Shown: one piece after another, positions 11,389 to 23,560 of the stretch
Layout: each line of letters starts with the position of its first letter
How positions within the stretch are numbered: the first letter of the stretch is position 1
Assembly (NCBI GenBank): GCA_040954595.2
Contig: CM082598.2
Location: forward strand, 7,750,001 to 7,814,000
Length of the DNA stretch: 64,000 bases
Direction of reading: 5' to 3'
Origin: Balanoglossus misakiensis
Lineage: Eukaryota; Hemichordata
Notes under the pieces: model-generated
The model's input: the letters and a program-made list of their open reading frames with translations, nothing else
What the model was told of the DNA's origin: nothing
The model's database searches: none
Translations under genes and position numbers: made by a program

Positions 11389-11898
11389 AGTGATAGAAAT
11401 GGCTATTTTATATTTACATGTACTATAAAGCAATGTCAAGTTATTTTTTTCATAAATAGTGAAACACATAACTGAAGTTTTGTTGGCCTTATTTGACTTC
11501 ATAATTGTCCCTTCTTCATTCTGTCAATATTTAATTAATCCACATTAACTGTAGAGTTATCGAGTCAATCAGAGCAATTAGCCCACATTCCCGGACCCCA
11601 AACTTTAGACTATCAGCAGTCATCACTCCCCAGGCACGAAGGCACATCATCTATGTGAGCTGAGGCACTGAAGACCCGAGCTGAACAGAAACAACTTTGC
11701 ACAGTTTAGTAGTACGCAAAACTTGGCCAAAACAACACAGGCGGTTTTCAATTCTTTCCAGCAAGCTTCTTAGTTTGATACAACTAGGTAAAAATGGACT
11801 ATATATATCAGCACAGAAATATCTCTTAAGTTTACCCTGTTTGACTCTATATCAACTTGTTGCTTCAAAATATCGCTATGCTCAGGTACATGGCTTAA

Positions 11899-12247
11899 AG
11901 GGACAAAGTCTCTCCCTCGCTGCCCTTTTACCATTAATTATGTTTGATACAAGACACCATTCATGTAATTCTACATGTGGATTTATAGTGAATCAACGTT
12001 CGACCACACACAACTTCCATTCCACTTGTAGACATGAGAGTGAAAAAAACTCGCCCAAATGAATAATCAGTGTTTACCGTTTATTCATTTTGCCGAGATT
12101 TTTACTCTCATATCCTACAAACGGGATGAAAGTTGTGTGTGTTCGAACGGTAATTCACTATATATCCACATGTAGAATATCCTAAACGCTGTCTTCTATC
12201 AAACATAATTAATGGAAAAAGGGCATCGAGAGAGAGACTTTGTCCCC
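11899..12247. mobile_element. Long-palindrome foldback element with TTAA target (copy 1)
   Basis: Almost the whole 349 bp is an inverted repeat folding at about 12073. It starts AGGGACAAAGTCTCTC and ends in the near-complement, and is flanked by TTAA at 11895-11898 and 12248-12251. A second copy of the same size lies at 39808-40155. The TTAA duplication points to a piggyBac- or Kolobok-type transposase acting in trans. Confidence 0.88.
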
Positions 12248-12251
12248 TTAA

Positions 12252-12599
12252 TTGCCTAGACAAGCAGGCTTCATAGGGGTGGACTGGATGAGGAAATGAA
12301 CATTAATTTTTGGTCAGATTGTCTTCACAGATTTACTACATGTGTCAACTTGAGGTCAACGTTCATGAGCAACAAACATTGTAAACAATTTTGAATTGAG
12401 TTTTATAACTGGTTTGGATGTAAATGACTATAATACTGTATGACAGCACCCAAACAGTTTATTGAATTATATTGGAGAAATCTCGGGGATGAACTATAGT
12501 CGTATTTAATTGCCAATATCCAAGTTAGGTCACAATACACTTCAATATAGATGCTAACTTTTCATGTTGGGATTGGAAATTTGATTCGCCCATGCAGTC
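12252..12599. other. No gene seen
   Basis: AT-rich sequence with frequent stops in every frame. I see no repeat partner in the window. Confidence 0.6.
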
Positions 12600-14060
12600 A
12601 AATTTAGATAGCAAGAAATAATTTTCTCTGTGTGTAGCCCTTATAGTCAGGTGGAAATTTCAGAAAATGAGCATTTTAAAAGCATGTCAGGCATTTTTTG
12701 GTACAAGCTGGGAACAAGTTGTTTTTGGATATTTCGAATACGCTGATTTCGAATTTGCCTGTTCCCAAAAATTCTTTTCACGTTTTCATATCGAAAATGG
12801 CAAATTAATTTGTGACGTCATAATTTCAAAATACCTAAATGAAAACGCTGTTTGTAGCCATTATGGTGCAATATCACAGGTCAACACCATAATAGTCTAT
12901 TGAAATCATATTCTTATATTCATTTAAATATTTTTAAACAATTTTTTTAATGTAGAAACATTTGGTGAATTGGTAAAAATGCTCATTTATGTTAATTAGG
13001 TGACACGCCCATCTAAAAAAAATGGTCTACAAAAGAGAGCCAACAGTGTTAAGTGAGGTGTCTATTCCAATGTTTTCAGGGTCAAAGAATTCAAATATGC
13101 AATCGTTTACGTTGTCAGACAAGGTGCAGCATGGAAAATATGCAAAATTAGTTTAATTAGTCATGATGTCATGCTAAAATTGACAACTGAAAGCTAATGA
13201 TACGACTATGACCTGTGAGGTGTCCATTCATATGTTTTTTGACAAATGTTTGCATTTTAATGAATAACTGAAATGAAACTTTTCATATTTGTATGTAATA
13301 GCATGTAAAAAAACAACAAAAACAAACAAACAAATAAACATACACAACGAGGATTTAGTTTAGACTGTACATGCTCGCTGGTAACATCGTGACAGACCGC
13401 TCCGTTAAAAAAACACCAGAACATTGAATGTATGAACGTTTCGGTCCAAAATTCACAAGTTATTGAACTATGAATGTATGTTTAATGTTGTGAAAAGCCA
13501 AAAACATACTTTATGCCAAGAAAACTGGCATTTAACGTACAAGTTGTTCATTAATAGCGAAAGCATCGTATGGCCACACTCACATTATGCCAGCACCGTA
13601 TATTCATGCTTAGTTATAAGACGTTGAATGCACACTGATGGCCCGACGTCCTCGGTGTTTTTTTGAAACCCGGTCTCTAACAACAATTTCTCTTCATAAG
13701 TAAAGAGTAATGTGTATTTTTATTACGTTTGTATATATGATACTGTGTGCAAAGTGAAGATTGTGTGTCAGTGAGGCAACATATATACATGTATATTTAA
13801 TCCACTTGGGTGTTGTACTTGGCTCAGATGTGTGTTAATGTGTACTAAACAAATTCAGCTAGCGAGCCACAATATCTGTTGATGAGTTTCCATGGCAACC
13901 ATTTTTTCATAATGGCCGCCAATGCAGATAATCTCACCCACCAAATACCAATTATAAAACACCAAAATAAATTCATATTACAATATTTGAAACAAGAAAC
14001 TGCTCAAAGAGTAATTTTCAAAATATTTATCATCACTAAACTAGTTATAGGTGTAAATAC
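12600..14060 (+). repeat. Left arm of a large imperfect inverted repeat
   Basis: Two blocks are inverted copies of sequence on the right. Block 12620-12780 pairs with about 17590-17720. Block 13816-14060 pairs with about 16880-17125. The inner block holds GTTTCCATGGCAAC (13886-13899) and an ATG at 13912 that opens MAANADNLTHQI. The intervening 1 kb does not pair clearly with the right side. Confidence 0.75.
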
Positions 14061-14445
14061 AGGATCGAGATTCAGTCGCTAAAGAAATTCAAGTTTGGTA
14101 ATAACCCCGGTTACAACAAACTTAGTTAAAACACTGTATAACCATAACATTTGGGCATTTTGTGATAAACGTTTAACAAGTAAAGCTCAGTTGATTCGTT
14201 CTTTTCCCCATAAAATATCTTTGATGAACAAAATTCCAAATTTAGTCAACCCAAGAAAAAACGGCATCTTGTTTCTCAACCTTACAAATTGATCTGACCA
14301 GTTTGAATCAGTGCAGAATCTAGCTTTTCTATTTTATCTTCATCAAATGATTCATGCAAATAAAGAATCACTTCCCCATAAAATGGTGGCAGAAATCCAG
14401 TATCATGACAGTCGTTTGGTTTGTTAAAGATACTATAGAAACTAA

Positions 14446-15231
14446 GGGACCGTACAGTTTTTACGGCTGGGGGGGGGGGCAAGTTTGTGTCATCGGTTTT
14501 CAAAATCAGGCCGACCCCCCCTTCACCCAGCACCAAAAAATGATGACCCCCCCCCCCTTTGACAGACCCAAAAATATGATGACCCCCCCCCCACGCCGAA
14601 AACATTCGCCGTCCTGATCCTATGTACACTGTATCCAATAAAGGGAATGAGGCTCCTCACACCTCAATTATAAATTTCTTAAACGTAATTGAAGTATATA
14701 ATAATATATTGTTGCAATAAAGAAATCTATGATCAAAATAAAATGACAAGTCAATACAATAGTTGCTAGAATTGGTAAAACAAGAAAAGTGGCGGGGGTG
14801 GGCTTGGGAGGGGGTGTCCCCCTCCCACATAAGAAAATTTTGTAAAATACGGTGCTCAAAGTTGCATTTTAATGAACTCAAAAGCAAATTAACTCAATGT
14901 TAGGCCGGAAAAATTTTAATTTTGGCACCCCACTCAAAGTAAGCTGGGGTGGCAAGAAGTATGCTGGGCTTGGTGCACTAGACAAACCAGCAAAAAACGA
15001 AATGTGGCGGAGAATGAAGGGGGTGGGTGTGAGAAAATTTTGTAAAATAAAGGGCGCGAAACTGCAATTTTGTGGACTCAAAAGTAAAAGTTCAGTGGCA
15101 AAAGTATGTGACGCCCCCCCCTAAACGTTTTAAAAAAAACAGATGGCCCCCCCTTTTGGACTTCAAAATTTAAGTGAACCCCCTGGATTTTGCCACCCCC
15201 CCCCCCCCGGCCGTATAAACTGAATGGTTCC
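14446..15231. mobile_element. PIF/Harbinger-like MITE, copy 1 (786 bp)
   Basis: Terminal inverted repeats read GGGACCGTACAGTTTTTACG at the left and the near-complement at the right. TAA flanks both sides (14443-14445 and 15232-15234), fitting the 3-bp TWA target of Harbinger-type elements. The interior has long C and G runs and TGATGACCCCCC segments. A longer copy is at 46185-47266. No transposase is encoded. Confidence 0.85.
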
Positions 15232-15234
15232 TAA

Positions 15235-16879
15235 CTTTGTCTAGGTTGCATGTACATAGATAGTGGTTAGGAATCAAAATCAAAATCTGTTTCAAACTTT
15301 TCATCCAATACTTGTCCTTCGGAAAGCGTTTTGATGAAGTCGCTTGAAGTGCTTTGTATTGCTCATGTTATCGATAATTTTAATCGCACCTTGATGATAG
15401 TCAGCAGTTCTATATTGATATGTTATTTTGTGTATTTTTGAACCCCCAAAATCAAAGAATAAAATGATAAAGTGAAAATAAGCTTCAAAACACCAAAAGT
15501 CTTCAGGATCACAAGTTTTCTGTAAAGAGTAAGATTTCGCTTACTTCATGCTATTAAGGTGGCATTGCATGAAAAGTTGTGATTTTTGCCAAATTTTACT
15601 TCTTTACATAAATCGGTAGGCCTAATACTCACCCACATCCTGACTAATACGTCTTGGCGGAAATCGTGCACAATCACCCCCAAATAGCACTTTTCTGAAT
15701 GAGTTCACAGCTTAACAAATAGGTGTCAACAATGCAAATGGCCGTTTTTCTCGGTTTGCATTTTCGCTGCTTTTGACAACTTCGGACTAAAATAGCTTCG
15801 CCCTGCATTGGCCGAATTTGCTCAAATTTTGACAGGGAATTGTGTATGACCCATCCAACAAAACGCTAGTTTTGTTTGTCGATAAAGTGTCCCTGGCGGG
15901 AATAAACTCTGATTCAATACAACTCACCGTGAATTTGATCAAATTTTCTGAAAATCTAACTTTCAAACGCTGTTACTCCTGAAGTTTTCCGTAATATCTC
16001 TTGCAAAGTCAGATCTTTACACATTGAGATATTAGAATGGAAGTATACATTCCAAGTGACTTGTTGGGAGCATTGGGCCACCTAATCCCAGAAAATTGCA
16101 ATAAGACCTGTTTTTCCACTAACCAATCTAAACGCCAACTGCTTGTATATTTAGTTGGGTTTCTATAATTAACACACATTTTTGACAATATTTATGGCAT
16201 GATGGACACTATTCTCGACAAATAAAATAATGTTGTGTCCACCGGTGTAATTTTTATGAGTTTGGAATCATAGACACCATTTATCTTTTGGTCAACTCTG
16301 TTAACAGTCGCCAAAATTGCTGGAGTCGAACTGATATATGATCTAAAGTATCAAGACATATGGTCGATTATTAACGTTTCTGCAATTCGACTTAAGTTTC
16401 TTTAATTTCCTATGGCATTTTGACAAACATCAACGCCCCGAAAAAACGTTGTCAACGCTGCGGTGGCGATTGTGGTCGAAACAAAGCCGCGTGGTTCGTT
16501 ACCCGGGGTCCATTTAGATTGCATTGCGTTTGAGGCCCTATGTCTGTCGACCAATAAATGTGACGACCGCGGACTCAGTTTGGATCAACGTCTATTTCGG
16601 GCAGTGGACTCTCCTATCAAGTTGATAAGGAAATTTTACCAGTCACGAGTAAGCCAAGACCACATCCTTGTGCAATTCGAATATATCGGTGATCTGTTTA
16701 TATGATAATCATTAGCTAAGGTGGTAAACTGTTGCGATTCATATGTGTAATTTACGTACTGCAAGTTAAATATCGCAATTAGCCTAATGTTTGACCACAG
16801 GCAGTATGGTTTGATTTCTAAAGGAGCACCTATTAATCCGAGAACAAATAGTTGCGCCTTTAAATTGTTTTTTAATAAC
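15235..16879. other. No gene seen; centre of the large inverted repeat
   Basis: AT-rich sequence with short, unconvincing frames only. A minus-strand frame at 16953-16636 belongs to the right inverted-repeat arm and shares residues with the left arm frame. Confidence 0.55.
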
Positions 16880-17720
16880 TTACTTACCCCTATAGGTAGT
16901 TTAGTAACCATAATATCATTGAAAATCATTCTTTCCACAGTTCCTTGTATCAAATATAGAAATCTAAATTTATTTTGGTGTTCACAGATGTTATTTGGTG
17001 GGTGAAATTATCTGTATTGGTGGCCATTTTGAAAAATTGGTTGCCATGGAAACTCATCAACAGATATTTAGTGACTCGCTATCTGAATTTGTTTAGTACA
17101 CATTAACACACATCTGAGCCAAGTTTGGTGCTTTTATCACAAAATGCACAATCGCTATGAAAATTAGGGTTTGGCCGCTCCACTACACTGGGCTTTAGAC
17201 GGCCATATTGAATTGTCATATCGAGGCTCTTATCTCAAAATGAACTTCACACTTGAAGTATTGTTTTTAACAAGGTTTAAGTCCTTTATTAAAATAAAGA
17301 AAAGGTAATTTTTTCCAATGGTTGTGAGTTTTCAGTACATGTACTGTTACACCTAGCTTTATTTTTATTTGGTAGCCAAAAATCAACGAATTATTCATAC
17401 AATATGCAATTTTTTGCATAATTATTGTTTTATTGTTGGTATTTTGTGTTTATACAACCAAAAAAGCTGTTTATGTAAACATGTAGTTTATTTTCATTGT
17501 TTAAGGAGGTACGTGAACATTTCTTTAATGCTATTCATGTGAGAATTGCGATCCTTGGCGGCCATATTTGATTTGCCAAAACGAGGCTCTTATCTCAAAA
17601 AGATCTTTTGGGAACAGGCATTTTCGAAATCAGCGTAGTCGAATTGACCAAAAAACATATTTGGTTTGCTTGTACCAAAAATGCCAGAGGGGGTCACAAT
17701 TTCTCATATCTCCACCTGAC
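16880..17720 (-). repeat. Right arm of the large imperfect inverted repeat
   Basis: This is the reverse complement of the blocks at 13816-14060 and 12620-12780, with about 465 bp between blocks instead of about 1 kb. It holds GTTGCCATGGAAAC at 17040-17053 and a minus-strand ATG at 17027 opening MATNTDNFTHQI, matching the left arm. A minus-strand frame upstream at 16953-16870 shares an R.IF...TKL.IGV pattern with the left arm frame. Confidence 0.72.
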
Positions 17721-17944
17721 TATTATCAGAGAGACCAGTTACGGTCCCCTTTGGTCATAATGCCCTGAATATATCATTGATCGCCTCATGGCATCACACA
17801 GATAAACACACTTAATTTTAATAGGTTTCCTAGGGTACTCCATTCTAAACTATTTTATTCATCATTTTTAAAGATGGCAAAACATTGACAATGGCAAAGA
17901 TGCTGAAAGCCTGTTTCCAAACATTCTTTGAGAAATCTTGTTAA

Positions 17945-18343
17945 GGATGTACGATCTCTAAAATTGAAAGTATTGTCATTTCTCTTAATTGTACATTTTT
18001 AGTTTTTCCTTAAATTATAAGCATTAAAAAAATTGTGATAACATAGGTTTCACCGCGCTTGTTTTTGAAATACAAGACTGGGAATGAGTCAGCATTTCTC
18101 ACCAATGGTTTGTCTATGGGCAAAACATTTAACGAAGTTTATCTCAAAATAGAACGCGGTGACCACACAATTTTATTTGACCAATGAATTTATTTTTACT
18201 TGACTGACTATTTGAATAATTTCGTGAAAATGACAATAGTAGAATTGAGTTTTTCTAGCGATTCTCAATGAAATCATTCATGGGAGAAGACAAATACATA
18301 CTAATTTGCACATTTTACAAGTTTATGTACTGCACGTACATCC
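17945..18343 (-). mobile_element. TTAA-type MITE (GGATGTACG family), complete copy
   Basis: The termini are GGATGTACG and CGTACATCC, flanked by TTAA at 17941-17944 and 18344-18347. Length is 399 bp. It is the reverse orientation of the copy at 58831-59240. No coding frame. Confidence 0.88.
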
Positions 18344-19240
18344 TTAAGAGCGGAGTCTATAGCAACTTTGGGGAAAAATTATCATAGAGAACACAGGTAT
18401 CTTTCACTCTGCCCCCCCCCCCCCCCCAAAAAAAAAAAAAACAGCTCTGATCGTACCTTCGCCTCTTGGTATCATCCAAACACAGTGACTTTTAAGTGAG
18501 ACAAGAACGTGTCGGAACAAATTGTGGTTTTAGGCCAAAGCGACATCTTTGATTAATGTGCGTATAACATCACAACACCATGGCCACACCCACTCCTTTG
18601 AGTGACATCTCGCTTAACTCAAAAATCATCGCAAAATAACATTGTTGCTAACAGTAATTGGCACTCAGCTATACATAGGGATAGTAGGTCCAAGCTTAAA
18701 CTTTAACGATTCATGTTGATCGATTTTATCTGTGCAGTATCGAGCGGCGACATCGACAAAACAGTCAGGGTGTTACGCCCAAAGTAGAACTAATCGCTTC
18801 CACGTACTAGAAGAGATACGTGCGATTATAGACGTTGTTCATGGCGGGACGAATACATGTACACAGACTGGAGCTTTATGGTAAAATGAGGCTGACAGTT
18901 TGAATTATGTGATATTATTCCATAAATTGTTTGCATTAAATATTATGGTTTAATTGTTGCAGAAAATGACACATTTTGAGGTTCAGTGCTGTGTGTATTT
19001 GACTGCACGCAAATAAACTTTGTGAGCATGCAAATAAAACATATCCATCGTGAGCAGTGCATCTAGCAATGAACATTGTGCCGATCAATTTGTATTTTCT
19101 ATTCAATTTTTTTTTGTTTCTGTCCTCTTTTATAATTGTGTTATTCAAACCTGCCATTTAGTCTGCTGTGTAAAACATTAGCAATGGTTTATTTCCTTTG
19201 ACAGGGATGGGAGCATCTTCACCCGTGCCGGTCGATGTCT
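18084..19240 (+). repeat. Direct duplication, copy 2 (partner 9994-11163)
   Basis: Same order of segments as copy 1, roughly 85-90 % similar by eye. It carries a C run followed by an A run (18412-18441) that copy 1 lacks. The proximal 260 bp is the MITE at 17945-18343. Confidence 0.85.
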
Positions 19241-21417
19241 CTTGCTCTTTGACACTGCAGAATGTAGTTGAGCTGACAACCTGTGCGAGCGGACGATGTG
19301 ATTGAAGTGTTGTGTATCAAATGCTTTCACAAGAGGGCTTCCTGTTTCTCATGTTGTGTTCACACAAGGCTGTAATAAAATATGGACTCACCATAAAGAA
19401 GCTTTCGATGGCAGGACTTGCATGCACAACTTGGAGTGATGAAGAGACAGGCCGAGGACGGAACAGTCTTCACATACATCAAGCAGCAACACTTCTGTCA
19501 CTAGTGTCAGACCATCCCAAAGCTTTTCTATTCTTTCAAAGTCCACTATAGTCATGTGATGATCAACCAGTCAGAATCGAGACTTGCACTTCAATCAGTG
19601 AGGGCGCACATAAGGGGTGGACCATTTGATATCCTGGAGAGGGGGTCTGGAAGATTTCCTAAAACAAAAAGATTTCAAACAAATGTCAATGAAACGAAAG
19701 TAGTTTTTTTTAAACTAGAGAAAAATAAGATGGCACATGAAGGTGAAAGGTAATAAGTCCACCCAAAGTTTTCTGAACGCATTCTTTAAAAATATTTGGG
19801 TGCAACTTGTAGACTGCATCATATATATTGTTTCTTTGCCCAGATTGTGTGTGTGTGGGGGGGGGGGTGTTCCCAATGTGCCCTTCCTATGATATCTGCA
19901 ATAATTGTAGCCTAGATGGGATGATTGATCAATCCCGTCAGCGATCAACCAGCCCACCAAAGCTACAATTATTGGACCTATTCCTATGATAGCTGGATCC
20001 AAAGGGTAAACTGTACAAAACAAATCATTGTCAGTATAAAATGTGGTAACTTTTGGCTTTTGTTTCTCCCCACTGAATTTCAACATCACAATATTTATAA
20101 TAACATTGCTGCCAAGAAATATGAATGAAGTTGCACAGTTCATATTAAAAATTACACCACTGGCTACTGTACTATATCATCCCACTTTTATGACCCTTTA
20201 TGACCTCTACATCCTGGCATTTTGTCGGTGTGAGTTTACAATTTCGAGTTTACACTCTGGAACATCCAACCATGCTATTGAATCAATGCAGTTTTTCTCA
20301 TTGTTGAACAAAACTGCTGAACATTGCCTGTTAGAAAACATTAGCTGTTGTATTAAACGTTGGATGATGAATGATGTCATACAAACAAACCACCAGGATG
20401 TAAGGTCACACAGGTGTCATAAAAGAGGCCTGTAAGATACTCTTGTTCTCTGCCCACTTTCTAACCCTGTTGTCACTAACCAGCAGCAGGAATGGGACAG
20501 GGGTCAAGGCTATACCTATAGGAATGTTTGCTAACATTAAGTGTGTTTTAATACTTGAGTAAGTTGGGCACTATGAAAGGAATTGTCACTATTACTGTAG
20601 GGGGAGACATGAGTCTACTTGGTTGATTTATATTTTACATGTTGTGCTTAGATTAATAGAAATAATTTGTGCATGGTTAGTTAGGAACACTTCCATAACT
20701 AGTCTGCAGTTTTGCCTCTGCCAAACAGTAAAAAAAAATAGGCAGAGTAGAAAATAAGCTGCACTCTCCTAAATATAAAATGGTTTACCCTTAAGTCTAA
20801 TGTGATGAATAGTGTTATTCAATTTTTGTCAATAAAATGGCAACCACTTCAGTGTTCAGTGCAAACAGTGTGTGACATACTTTTCCACCTGACCAAATCT
20901 ATTAGAAACACATTTTTTTAAAAATAATTTGTTTTAAAGGGGCAGCTGCTATGACATTTGGGATATTAAATACAGAAAAACCTGTCTGAACCGAACACTG
21001 AAGGCACTGAAGAAATTGTTCAGTTTACAGACATTTCCAGTTTGTAAAGGTTCTTTTAACATGTGATTCTATGTCGAAGGGACTGAAAAGGTGTTCAGTA
21101 TAGACAGGTTTCCAGATTAGACAGGGTTTGGTTTTGACAGGTTTTACTGAAGGTTGAAAATTAATTCTATGTGGCCACTGAAGTTTCTTGTGCTACTCCC
21201 AACAATATGTTGGAACCCACAATTTATGTATAAAATACCTTCCACTAAATATTCAAATGTCACCAAAAACATTTTACTCTAAGTAAATAAATATATTCAT
21301 ATATTTTGTTGACACGCATATTTGCTTGTAACAGTAGTAAAATTTGTGATAGCATTACACACCCACAGGCAATGTTGACAAGTGAAGTAATGGGTATATT
21401 AGCATGATGTTTTGAGA
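19241..21417. other. No gene seen
   Basis: Several short frames, including 19312-19551 and 20043-20435, show no recognisable domain and no consistent splice signals. A short G run is at 19857-19866. The GGGGTGGACCATTTGATATC segment near 19616 resembles a MITE terminus, but I found no partner. Confidence 0.5.
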
Positions 21418-21860
21418 TGTTGTTGTTGTTGTTCATTTATTCCTCCTCGAAATAAGAAGAGTTACACCAACACATTAAATTACAGAGGTACTACTATACT
21501 AAATTATATAAGAAGGCTTCTGACAATAAGCATTTCACGGTACTAAATTCAGTTCGCAAGTCACATTTGTACAAAGTCCAGCACAATTTCTTGAAGAGTT
21601 GCTTGTTCACCAGACTCCTGGTAGTCAATCATGTAAATTCTATCTCCTAAAAACAATGAAGTCAGGATTATTTGAGTTGAAAAGTTTTGTAGAAACAGTA
21701 ATTCTCGTTTTGTCGAAAAGACAGTCCCCAAAAGAGTCCCTTGCTGTTGTTGTATGACAACAGGAAGTTAACAAATGAATTAAAACATCATCAACAGTAT
21801 TTTGACACTTAAAACAGACTTCATTTCTAGGAAAAGTAGTTTCATAATACTGTTAACAGT
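21418..21860 (-). pseudogene. 3' end of a LINE (CR1/L2-like), minus strand
   Basis: On the minus strand the sequence reads broken C-terminal LINE coding: Cys residues and LLTSCCH-like sequence, then a NSSRNCAGLCT-like end. It is followed by TTTCGAGGAGGAATAAA and a tandem AAC tail (plus-strand TTGTTGTTG at about 21420). Stops break every frame. Only the last few hundred bases are present, as is usual for 5'-truncated LINE copies. The clade is a guess. Confidence 0.55.
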
Positions 21861-21934
21861 TTCACGGCGAAAAATGTGTAAAAATGTATACAAGTGAAAT
21901 GGGGCTAACTTTGTGTGTAATCGCGTTCCATTTT

Positions 21935-22019
21935 GACTTTTTCCCCCAGTACCTATGTAATTTAATATGTTGATGTAAATCTTCTCATTTCGAGGAGGAA
22001 TAAAGTTACAACAACAACA
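21935..22019 (+). mobile_element. Second LINE 3' terminus, opposite orientation
   Basis: TGTAATTTAATATGTTGATG and TTTCGAGGAGGAATAAA match the reverse complement of 21420-21500, followed by an ACAACAACAAC tail. It is the 3' end of the same family pointing the other way, giving a tail-out pair about 600 bp apart. Confidence 0.65.
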
Positions 22020-22309
22020 AAATCTCTCTACCCGTAAGAATTCTCACCATTAAGGCACATTACTTGCATTTGCATCGGTTGTCATCTCGTGGTGGTGCAT
22101 ACCACAATACCACAGTTGTGTGTACCCTTTGTATGGAGGCCGATTAAACATGCGCGACACTGTTTATTATATCTGTTGCAACATACAGCCACAATATTGC
22201 GTCGATAAGATGTTCATGTATCAGCAACCTTTTTTCGATAGACCAATCTAAGCTGAAAAGTAAATTGGTTTAAGCTGAAAAGTAAAATCATGAAAATAAT
22301 GCAAAAAGT

Positions 22310-23560
22310 GGCATCTCTTGAGAATTTATGCAAGGCAATTGACACATGACCCTTAACACATGTACTCATAAGGAAGGGAGTATAAGAACCACGTTGGCAA
22401 ACATTTTAATGCAAACATTGACCAGTTGTCATAAAACTGTCGGCCAATTTTATTGCTATTATTAACAGAGAATGGCCTTCACCTGTATCTGGTTACATAT
22501 TGGAGTCAGTGAGACTCCATGTGTACCAGTGTCCAGTGCGTAATTGTTATCAGCACCGCTCAAGTTCATTCATACTTATTTTATTAAAACTTAAACGTTT
22601 ACTATTGTTCTTATTAGCCAACATCGATTGAATTGTTTTTAACATCAGCGCGTTCACATTCACGCATGTACCAAGTAAAGAAGTGTAAATGACATCCCTG
22701 CCCACACAAGACTACTATAAAAGTCATACGTTTGACATTTTATTTGTGAGGTTTCTGGGACTATTCCCTAGGTATTGTTGTTATTGATAATCTGATGATT
22801 TAGTTTGGAGTTTGTTGACGTGCTGGCTGTTCAGCTTGAAATGTACAGGTACATATCATGAGCAATTTACTATGGGTCTTACAGATTAAATACCGCTTGT
22901 TCTATCGGCTTTACGGGTATAGACTTTGACAGCAACCACTCAACACACCTAATTTATAGCTCATAATGTTTGTTTAGTCGCTAGCAAAAAACACTCCACC
23001 ACAATCAAGTAACAAACAAACACTTTACAACCAGATCACGATAAAGTCAGGAATTATCGTGAGCTACAGTTTATACACCTTTTTGGCAAATATTGTCGCA
23101 ACCATGGCCCCGTTACACAACAGTTTCTGAGTTGCCTTAAGAGACTGTGTTTTTTGTCACGTTTTAATTATTCATAGGGCAATTCAAGTGCTGGCGAAAT
23201 GGAACCAATGAGAACGTGCGTCTCATAAATGTACGACATGTAAATTTTAAGTGTTACTTTGCCATGCCGATTGGTAATATTTTTTTCTACTGCAGATCGC
23301 TGTCCTGTGTGGAGGAGTGTACGTGTGTAAATGCATGTGCCCGTGTCCTTTTATGATCTGGAGACTTCGGTGCAGTCGCTAAGGACTGACTGTCAAAAGG
23401 ACACTGCTCGAACAAGTACACAGTAAATCATGACATATTGAGTACAATATTGTATTTCAAGGGGTAAATTGTGCCAATTTAGCCTCTGCAGGCATAATTG
23501 TGTGTATATTGGAAAATAAAAACATTCAGACTATATTACAATTCTGAATTCAAACCCCTG
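22310..23560 (+). repeat. Dispersed repeat R, copy 1
   Basis: It shares ordered landmarks with 29700-31010, for example AGAATGGCCTTCACCTG, GTGAGACTCCATGTGTACC, ACGTGCTGGCTGTTCAGC, CATGGCCCCGTT, CTACTGCAGATCGCTG and GTGTGTAAATGCATG. No protein frame spans it. It may be an old transposon body or a low-copy duplication. Confidence 0.75.

Noticed and set aside
14446-15231. CRISPR-like spacing of C runs and TGATGACCCCCC repeats
   Set aside because: The repeats lie inside a MITE with inverted termini and TWA flanks; there are no regular repeats and spacers, and the DNA is animal.
20043-20435. A 130-residue plus-strand frame as a gene
   Set aside because: Composition is like the surrounding AT-rich DNA, overlaps an opposite-strand frame of similar length, and has no recognisable motif.
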